This document shows positions 53,822 to 59,050 of a DNA stretch of 59,050 nt, piece by piece. The DNA lies in NCBI GenBank assembly GCA_018065185.1, contig JAGHTU010000037.1, positions 1-59,050 on the forward strand. Reading direction: 5' to 3'. The DNA is from Candidatus Equicola faecalis (GTDB taxonomy: Bacteria > Bacteroidota > Bacteroidia > Bacteroidales > Bacteroidaceae). Position numbers and translations under genes: made by a program. The number at the start of each line of letters is the position of its first letter. The stretch's first letter is position 1. Below the pieces are notes generated by a model, which searched no databases, was not told the origin of the DNA, and saw nothing but the letters and a program-made list of their open reading frames with translations.

Positions 53822-54640
53822 TTAAGTCGTAATGTCCGAAACCTCCGTAACATGATCTTCCCAACCATTCACGATGAGTGCCGGAGAATGAGTGGTAAGT
53901 ATAATCTGTGCATTTGGATTTAGCTCCTGAATAATATCGATGAGCTTCTCTTGCCACTCTATATGCAGACTTACCTCTGGTTCATCCATAAGCAGGGTAT
54001 AGTGATGAAAATCCTCCACCAAGACGGTCAGCAGTATTGCAAGCATCTGTTTCTCACCACTGGAGAGCTGATACGGCGTAAGCACCTCGTCATATTGCAG
54101 AAAACGCACCTCGTTCTTTTCGCGGATGAGTGTCTTGCCCGTTGCTGCAAAGAGTTCATCCACGATGTCCTGAAATCTCGTTTTCGCCTTCGACACCCGT
54201 TCTGCCTGCTCACGGGCATCGCCCCCGCCTTCCTGAAGAATGGATATGATGCGGTTGCCTACGTTCACCTGATAGTCCAAATACTGCCGTTGCAACTGAT
54301 ACAACAGCCAGTCCAGTTCGGTCTTGATATGTGCGCCACTCGTGCGACTTACGACATCACTCGACATCAGCGGTCGGTCAAAGCCACGTATCACATCATA
54401 CCGTATATGAGTGGCCTCTTCCGGATATACTTTCAACATACCACCGGGGAGATTACCTGCCAATATCTCACCACTCTTGCCGAGGGTGTCTATTATGCGG
54501 TTGAGTATCGTACTCTTGCCCACTCCATTGATACCGCTGAGAATATTCACCTTTGCATCAAGGTCCCAACAAATATGTCTCTTACCACTCCATAGAGATT
54601 CAATCTCTACCCTACTGATGTATTCTGCATATTTCCGCAT
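53822..54640 (-). CDS. AAA/ABC-type ATPase partner of DUF4435
   Basis: A 272-residue ATPase. Walker A GINGVGKST (36-44), ABC signature QLSSGEKQ (191-198), Walker B YTLLMDEPEVSLH (Asp219, Glu220) and the switch TTHSP (His251) are all intact. It belongs to the SMC/OLD-like group that uses ABC-style dimerisation, but is much shorter than the PARIS AriA or OLD ATPases and has no nuclease domain of its own. The DUF4435 protein right behind it probably supplies that. The minus-strand series HAD-PBP1A-DUF4923-ATPase-DUF4435 has no terminator visible between its members. Confidence 0.8.
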   Translation of the reverse strand: MRKYAEYISRVEIESLWSGKRHICWDLDAKVNILSGINGVGKSTILNRIIDTLGKSGEILAGNLPGGMLKVYPEEATHIRYDVIRGFDRPLMSSDVVSRTSGAHIKTELDWLLYQLQRQYLDYQVNVGNRIISILQEGGGDAREQAERVSKAKTRFQDIVDELFAATGKTLIREKNEVRFLQYDEVLTPYQLSSGEKQMLAILLTVLVEDFHHYTLLMDEPEVSLHIEWQEKLIDIIQELNPNAQIILTTHSPALIVNGWEDHVTEVSDITT

Positions 54641-54691
54641 AGTTTCCAGAAATTAAGGGTCTATCTTTTTTTAGTGATGAAAATCTGATGT

Positions 54692-55279
54692 TTACTCTTT
54701 TGTAAACTCAAGACCCACCTTCATACCTTTATATTTATCCAAGATTCCTGAAACGGAGGATGTCAACTTGCCCATTTCCTTTGCCGCAACTCCAAGCACC
54801 TTGAGCAAGAAATCGCTGTCAAGCACAATTTGAAGATTGGAATCTTGTATTTTCGCATCCGACTTCACAGACGGCACCTTTCCGGTCTTTCCCATCGTGA
54901 ACACCAACTTTGTGTTCTCCAATGACCACATACCACTGACAGACCTTCCTACCATCTGAACTGACAGGGTATTGTCTTTATTGAACATAAAAGTGACACA
55001 CCCTTCCTTAATGCCCACCTTTTCAAGATAGCTTGCAAGTTTCTTCTGAAGTGTTGCGGTGGTCACCTTGCTTCCGACCTGTGCTATTAGGTTGTCGCTT
55101 TCTAGAATGATTGTCGGCGAGGTATATTTCCAAGTACCGATAAGTCCCTCCGATGTCAAATCCTCACTTGTGCCTGTCACCTTCGCAGTAACATCCTTCA
55201 CAAGATTTCCCAAATCGAACTGAGCACTTGCCGTAACCGTTGTAAGCAAAAGTGTAAAAACAAAAAATAACTTTTTCAT
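54692..55279 (-). CDS. DUF4923 family secreted protein
   Basis: A 195-residue protein with a signal peptide (TVTASAQ). The mature part has IGTWKYTSPTIILESDNLIAQVG and CVTFMFNKDNTLSVQMVGRSVSGMWSLE, the DUF4923 lipocalin-like pattern, and a helical end. Periplasmic or outer-membrane associated; function unknown. An AAGGAGT stands just ahead of the ATG, an unusually strong SD for this genome. It lies 21 bp behind PBP1A and may assist it. Confidence 0.85.
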   Translation of the reverse strand: MKKLFFVFTLLLTTVTASAQFDLGNLVKDVTAKVTGTSEDLTSEGLIGTWKYTSPTIILESDNLIAQVGSKVTTATLQKKLASYLEKVGIKEGCVTFMFNKDNTLSVQMVGRSVSGMWSLENTKLVFTMGKTGKVPSVKSDAKIQDSNLQIVLDSDFLLKVLGVAAKEMGKLTSSVSGILDKYKGMKVGLEFTKE

Positions 55280-55300
55280 ATTACTCCTTAATTATAATTA

Positions 55301-57604
55301 TCATTCAAATATCTCATCTATACCTGTACCGTCGGTCTCTGTTGGAGAAGCCTTGCTACACATATCAAAATCTTTAGGTATGTCAAACTTAGCATCCGCA
55401 TCATACGGGAGCGTTGCATCCTTCAACACCTTCTCCATGAAATATGCCCAGATAGGCAGTGCGGCATGAGACCCTTGACCAAGATACATCGAGTTGAAGT
55501 GTATGTCGCGGTCTTCGCCACCGACCCATTCACCGGCAACAAGCTGCGGTGTGCAACCGATGAACCATGCATCAGAATGAGAGTTCGTCGTGCCTGTCTT
55601 TCCTCCCATATCACACGTTATGTTCAAGCCTCTAATGCGCCGTCCCGAGCCTTGGTCCACCACCGCACGCAACATATCAATCATACGGAACGAACTAGCC
55701 TCACTTATCACGTCTGACTGACGAGGGCGGAACGTAGCCACCACATTTCCGTTGCGGTCAACAATCTTCGTCACCAGCAACGGTGCCGACCTTATGCCAT
55801 GATTCACGAAAGCCGTATATCCACTCACCATCTCACCCACGTTGACATCGCATGAGCCGAGACTTAACGATAGTGACGGATACAGCGTCTTGTTTCTTAT
55901 GCCATACTTATGTAGCATATCAATAAACTGCCTCGGGTGCAGTTTGCTGATAAGATACACCGAAGCATGATTGTTCGACCATGCCAGAGCACTGCGTAAC
56001 GACATCGAACCACCATGACTCGTGCCACGAGGCGTATATGCCTTTCCTCCCACATAGTAGGTCTGTCGATAAGTAGGCACCATATCGCAAGGCACCCATC
56101 CATTCTCCAACGCAAGGGAATAAAGGAATGGTTTTATCGTTGAGCCCACCTGACGCTTGCCCTCCATAGCCATATCGTATGAGAAATATTCATAGTTCAA
56201 TCCGCCCACATACGCCTTCACGGCTCCCGTATGGGCATCCATGCACATGAAGCCACAACGCAGGAACGACTTGTAATAAAGTATAGAATCGTATGGCGTC
56301 ATCGTCACCTCTTTCTCTCCTTTATATGAGAAAAGCGTCATTGGGACAGGCCTCTTGAAGGTGTCGAAAATCTCGTCCTCATCCATTCCCTTCTCTTTCA
56401 GACTGCGGTAACGCTCCGACTGGCGCATACTGCGCTTCATGATATTTTCAAACTGCTTCGTAGTGATGTTTCCCGAATAAGGGAAATTCGCCCGCACTCC
56501 CTTCGCCTCATCAAAGAGCGGTTGCAGATATGTAGCCACATGCCGATAACAAGCTTCCTCGGCATAACGCTGCATGCGTGAATCAAGCGTTGTATAAATC
56601 TTCAGACCATCGGTATAGATGTCATACGAACTGCCATCTTTCTTCAGGTTCTTATTACACCATCCGTAGAGTGCATCTTCTTCCCACGCTAGAGAGTCTT
56701 CATAATACTTATCCTTGTTCCACGACGGATAGTCATCCTTATTAGGCTTCTCTGCCATCATTATCTGGCGCAGATACTCACGCATATATACGCCCATACC
56801 GTCACGATAGTCCACCGTATGATAATTCAGCACGAGTGGCTTTGCCGATAATCTCTCACTCTCTGCTTTGGTGATATAGCCATTCTTCGCCATCTGCCCG
56901 AGGACGACATTACGCCTCTGCCGTGTGCGCTCATTGTATCGTACAGGATTGAAATATGAAGGATTCTTACACATGCCTACAAGCGTGGCACATTCTTCCA
57001 CGCTCAAGTCGAGTGGCTGTTTTGAGAAATACACATCGCTGGCGTTCTTTATACCATTAGCATTATGTAGGAAATCAAAATAGTTGAGATACATGGCTAT
57101 GATTTCCTCTTTCGTATAAAGCTTTTCAAGTTTTATGGCGATAATCCATTCAAATGGTTTACGCAGAGCGCGCTGAAAAGTGTTGTGGCTCTGTTCAGAG
57201 AACAACTGCTTTGCCAACTGCTGTGTGATGGTTGACCCTCCGCCGGCACTCTTGTTGCCCATGATAAGACGCTTCACCACAGCACGACTCAGGGCTATGA
57301 CATCGACACCGCTATGCTCAAAAAACCGTTCATCTTCGGTTGCCACCAACCCATTGACCAAAGCCTTCGGCAATTGGTCGTAGTCAACAGCAATACGGTT
57401 GGCACCGGCACGATTCCATGTGCCCATCAGTTTGCCATCGGCACTATAGACCTGCGAAGCATATTTGTCTATCGGGTTCTGCAACTCTTCCAAATCCGGC
57501 ATTCCGCCAAGCAGACCGTTCCACATAGCGACACCTATAAGTGCCATGAACAGTATCAGCCCGACGAACGTGCACCATACAGATACGATTATACGCTTCT
57601 TCAT
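55301..57604 (-). CDS. Penicillin-binding protein 1A (bifunctional)
   Basis: A 767-residue class A PBP with an N-terminal membrane anchor. The GT51 transglycosylase domain (about 60-240) shows ATEDERFFEHSGVD and SAGGGSTITQQLAKQLF. The transpeptidase has its nucleophile in GSTIKPFLYSL near 490, the SNN motif in WSNNHAS and the KTG in GGKTGTTNS near 666. It polymerises and crosslinks peptidoglycan in the periplasm. It overlaps the upstream HAD hydrolase gene by 4 bp. Confidence 0.95.
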   Translation of the reverse strand: MKKRIIVSVWCTFVGLILFMALIGVAMWNGLLGGMPDLEELQNPIDKYASQVYSADGKLMGTWNRAGANRIAVDYDQLPKALVNGLVATEDERFFEHSGVDVIALSRAVVKRLIMGNKSAGGGSTITQQLAKQLFSEQSHNTFQRALRKPFEWIIAIKLEKLYTKEEIIAMYLNYFDFLHNANGIKNASDVYFSKQPLDLSVEECATLVGMCKNPSYFNPVRYNERTRQRRNVVLGQMAKNGYITKAESERLSAKPLVLNYHTVDYRDGMGVYMREYLRQIMMAEKPNKDDYPSWNKDKYYEDSLAWEEDALYGWCNKNLKKDGSSYDIYTDGLKIYTTLDSRMQRYAEEACYRHVATYLQPLFDEAKGVRANFPYSGNITTKQFENIMKRSMRQSERYRSLKEKGMDEDEIFDTFKRPVPMTLFSYKGEKEVTMTPYDSILYYKSFLRCGFMCMDAHTGAVKAYVGGLNYEYFSYDMAMEGKRQVGSTIKPFLYSLALENGWVPCDMVPTYRQTYYVGGKAYTPRGTSHGGSMSLRSALAWSNNHASVYLISKLHPRQFIDMLHKYGIRNKTLYPSLSLSLGSCDVNVGEMVSGYTAFVNHGIRSAPLLVTKIVDRNGNVVATFRPRQSDVISEASSFRMIDMLRAVVDQGSGRRIRGLNITCDMGGKTGTTNSHSDAWFIGCTPQLVAGEWVGGEDRDIHFNSMYLGQGSHAALPIWAYFMEKVLKDATLPYDADAKFDIPKDFDMCSKASPTETDGTGIDEIFE

Positions 57605-58095
57605 TCGTCTTCAATGAGTTTTATTATCTCACTTATGCCACGCACTCTGTACTTCGGCAGATATTCTTTCTTCATGGTGAAGTCCTGCGGATGGATATGT
57701 CGTCCGTTGTCCATCATACAAATTGTTACCCACCCAAGGGCGTTTGCTGCCACAAAGTCTTTCTCCAGATTGTTACCTACATAGAAAAACTCCGCACCAG
57801 GATACTGCTCCATCACGTGGCGATACATTCCGTCCTGTGGCTTCGGGCTACCGATGGCTTCGGATGTGACGATGTTCTCTTTCGTGAACCATTTGTTCAG
57901 TCCAAGCTTCTTCAACTTCAACATCTGCACCTTCTCCTCACCGTTGGTGAGCATACCAAGCCTGCAACGCATATCAAGCAGTTTCGTCAGCGTGAGCTCC
58001 ACACCCATATACGGCTTCAACTTTTTCTTCTCTATATAATCCACCTCATCATACAGAGTATCATCCAAATCAAATATTACGACTTTCTGTTTCAT
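57601..58095 (-). CDS. HAD-family hydrolase
   Basis: A 164-residue phosphatase-like protein. Motif I is FDLDDTLYDEV (nucleophile Asp), motif II LTNGEE, and the Lys/Asp motifs GSPKPQDGMYRH and YVGNNLEKDFVAA follow. The cap is small (C1 type, short). The substrate is unknown; the length and DDTLYDE are seen in pyrimidine-nucleotidase-like HADs. First gene of the PBP1A operon, with its own TATCTTTG promoter. Confidence 0.88.
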   Translation of the reverse strand: MKQKVVIFDLDDTLYDEVDYIEKKKLKPYMGVELTLTKLLDMRCRLGMLTNGEEKVQMLKLKKLGLNKWFTKENIVTSEAIGSPKPQDGMYRHVMEQYPGAEFFYVGNNLEKDFVAANALGWVTICMMDNGRHIHPQDFTMKKEYLPKYRVRGISEIIKLIEDE

Positions 58096-58116
58096 AGTAG
58101 CTTAATAAATCATTGA

Positions 58117-58124
58117 CAAAGATA
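58117..58124 (-). promoter_or_regulatory. -7 box of the HAD-PBP1A operon
   Basis: Minus-strand TATCTTTG, 21 bp before the HAD ATG. Confidence 0.65.
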
Positions 58125-58175
58125 GTGCAAGGTGAGCGCAAAGCCAAATTTATTTGAGCTTTGCCGAACCGAAGC

Positions 58176-58541
58176 CTATTTTGGGCGACAGCCGACAGCC
58201 AAACTTACATAAGATCCTTCTATTTTATGCCTATTAGATTCAGGAATGTTTTTATTTTTAGTTTTATGTTCTGTTTTTATCACTATTAATCTCAATCGCA
58301 TGTTTCTATCCTTTGCCTCAAGAGCAATCTTCTTGCCGAGTGCGATGTCCCTAACTCTCGCGCCACACAATTTCACATGAGTGCCGAAATCTGGCAGGCT
58401 TTGAAGTGCCCAACTCGACGGCTCGATTCGTTCAGGTTGATGGGTCGATTTGACCAAATCCTCAGTTAGACTGAGCAAGGTTGATAGGTTGATTTTCATA
58501 TCTTCAAAGTTTAAGCAAAATGAGTTATAACTTTTTAGCAC
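58176..58541 (-). CDS. Doubtful ORF overlapping a 22-bp repeat array
   Basis: A 121-residue ORF (MLKSYNSFCLNFEDMKIN...). Its first third lies over the 22-bp array at 58408-58495; because 22 is not a multiple of three, the repeats are read in shifting frames, which argues against selection on the protein. The second half (LEAKDRNMRLRLIVIKTEHKTKNKN...) has more normal composition, so a shorter real gene is possible. No domain recognised. Confidence 0.25.
   Translation of the reverse strand: MLKSYNSFCLNFEDMKINLSTLLSLTEDLVKSTHQPERIEPSSWALQSLPDFGTHVKLCGARVRDIALGKKIALEAKDRNMRLRLIVIKTEHKTKNKNIPESNRHKIEGSYVSLAVGCRPK
58408..58495. repeat. 22-bp tandem repeat array (family C, copy 2, inverted)
   Basis: Four 22-bp units begin at 58408, 58430, 58452 and 58474; on the minus strand the core reads AATCGACCCATCAACCTGAA. 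The unit at 58408-58429 (minus: GAATCGAGCCGTCGAGTTGG...) matches the third unit of the array at 7792. The third unit here is strongly diverged. Confidence 0.7.
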
Positions 58542-58634
58542 CTACGGAGCGTAATAATTTTTTTTGTGGCAAAGATATAAAACCAGATTAGCCCTCTGCA
58601 AATTTCACGCAGAAAAAGTGTTTCATTATTTATT

Positions 58635-58672
58635 TACATGTACACATGTGTATGTGCATGCGCGCGTGTGCG
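58635..58672. repeat. 38-nt perfect alternating pyrimidine-purine tract
   Basis: From TACATGTACACATG to GCGCGTGTGCG every base alternates pyrimidine and purine without exception. It is the longest such run I found in the window and a strong Z-DNA candidate. Confidence 0.85.
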
Positions 58673-58726
58673 AATCTTACTCTTGTCACGTTTTCGGTTT
58701 TGTTCACTTTTTCACATGTGTTTGCA

Positions 58727-58847
58727 AATGTCACGAATGTCATGAATGTCACGAATGTCATTAAGGAAATTTGACTTGCACTTTTTCTTGTCGCATGTCA
58801 CGAATGTCATTAATGTCATTAATGTCATTAAGAAAATTTGACTTGCA
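58727..58847 (+). repeat. Two subarrays of a 9-bp repeat with a shared 18-nt tail
   Basis: Each subarray holds four 9-mers (AATGTCATT or the variant AATGTCACG): 58727-58762 and 58794-58829. Both are followed by AAG[G/A]AAATTTGACTTGCA. AATG-T-CATT is a palindrome around its central T. This region (58542-59050) contains no gene. Confidence 0.85.
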
Positions 58848-58909
58848 TTTTCACAAAAATTGAAGAAAAAGCAAGAGAGGTTTTCATAAAAAATATCTTA
58901 ATATAAAAA

Positions 58910-58957
58910 TTAATATTATATATTATATATATTTATATATATAATATATAATATTAA
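58910..58957. repeat. Perfect 22-bp all-AT palindrome
   Basis: 58910-58931 and 58936-58957 are exact reverse complements made only of A and T, with the 4-nt loop TTTA. It lies between the 9-bp arrays and could extrude as a cruciform or melt easily. Confidence 0.9.
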
Positions 58958-59003
58958 AATTCGACCCCTTTTCATTTTCGGAGTGTGCGCACCTAAAATC
59001 CTT

Positions 59004-59048
59004 AATGACATTAATGACATTCGTGACATTAATGACATTGATGACATA
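59004..59048 (-). repeat. Facing array of the same 9-bp repeat
   Basis: Five units of AATGACATT type (59004, 59013, 59022, 59031, 59040), the reverse complement of the left array, running to the window edge. Its inner end CCTT mirrors the ATTAAGG at the inner end of the left array. Confidence 0.85.
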
Positions 59049-59050
59049 AA

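Noticed and set aside
53790..53957. Earlier start for the DUF4435 gene
   Set aside because: This part is out of frame with and inside the ATPase gene; the ATG at 53789 gives a 32-bp gap and a family-like start.
52779..54640. Naming the pair as PARIS outright
   Set aside because: The ATPase is too short and the context is not an evident mobile element; only the architecture is shared, so I kept it as a candidate.
58727..58847. CRISPR array or DnaA-box cluster in the 9-bp repeats
   Set aside because: No spacers exist, and the 9-mer does not match the DnaA consensus TTATCCACA.

Overview
The window is a stretch of Bacteroidales chromosome, most likely Prevotella or a close relative. The genus is an inference; no rRNA is present to test it. 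The order-level call rests on TAnnTTTG-type -7 boxes ahead of most transcription units, the MurF-alanine racemase fusion, the bifunctional fucokinase/GDP-fucose pyrophosphorylase, a GSCFA protein, two-subunit methylmalonyl-CoA mutase, an ExbB-ExbD-ExbD-TonB-PstS-like-TPR operon, a histone H1-like peptide, DUF4923, and secreted enzymes ending in a Prevotella-type C-terminal motif. I found no tRNA, rRNA, insertion sequence or CRISPR array.

Layout. 1-2.8 kb is an AT-rich, gene-poor region with a secreted hypothetical protein behind an (ATT)n microsatellite, a DUF4160/DUF2442 pair, and a repeat-rich intergenic block. 2.8-15.8 kb is mostly housekeeping: a secreted carboxylesterase, an RluA-type pseudouridine synthase, dnaK, an outer-membrane receptor-like protein, htpG, a GH51 arabinofuranosidase, truA and rpsF-rpsR-rplI. 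15.9-18.8 kb is a translationally coupled sugar-activation operon (GHMP kinase, nucleotidyltransferase, UDP-uronate 4-epimerase type). 18.9-22.9 kb holds mutA-mutB, and 23-30.4 kb two large secreted pectinases, the second fusing a pectate lyase to a pectin methylesterase. 30.5-35.9 kb is the TonB energisation operon. 36-37.2 kb is a three-gene DUF3791-DUF3990-DUF3791 locus that looks like a toxin-antitoxin module. 37.3-43.3 kb is on the minus strand: an alpha/beta-hydrolase lipoprotein, a second copy of the repeat block, a 46-residue peptide, a secreted endonuclease I and fructose-bisphosphate aldolase. 43.4-51 kb carries fkp, GSCFA, murF-alr and a hexuronate-type MFS transporter. 51.1-58.1 kb carries a histone-like peptide, a DMT transporter, mscL, a DUF4435/ATPase pair related in architecture to the PARIS defence system, DUF4923, PBP1A and a HAD hydrolase. 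The last kilobase is non-coding and highly structured.

How it fits together. Pectate lyases, a pectin methylesterase, a GH51 arabinofuranosidase, a carboxylesterase, a hexuronate-type transporter and the uronate-kinase-like operon suggest a plant-pectin degrader that may also turn free galacturonate into UDP-sugars. Methylmalonyl-CoA mutase fits succinate/propionate metabolism.

The strongest non-genic signals are: (i) a composite element of 22-bp-periodic repeats in two copies 36.8 kb apart with an indel-free core; (ii) a different 22-bp array in two copies in opposite orientation; (iii) recurring alternating pyrimidine-purine (Z-DNA-prone) tracts, often joined to homopurine runs; (iv) arrays of a 9-bp near-palindrome facing each other across a perfect all-AT palindrome at the right end; (v) matching sigma-54-like -24/-12 sequences ahead of both dnaK and htpG; (vi) promoters placed so close to start codons that leaderless transcripts are predicted.
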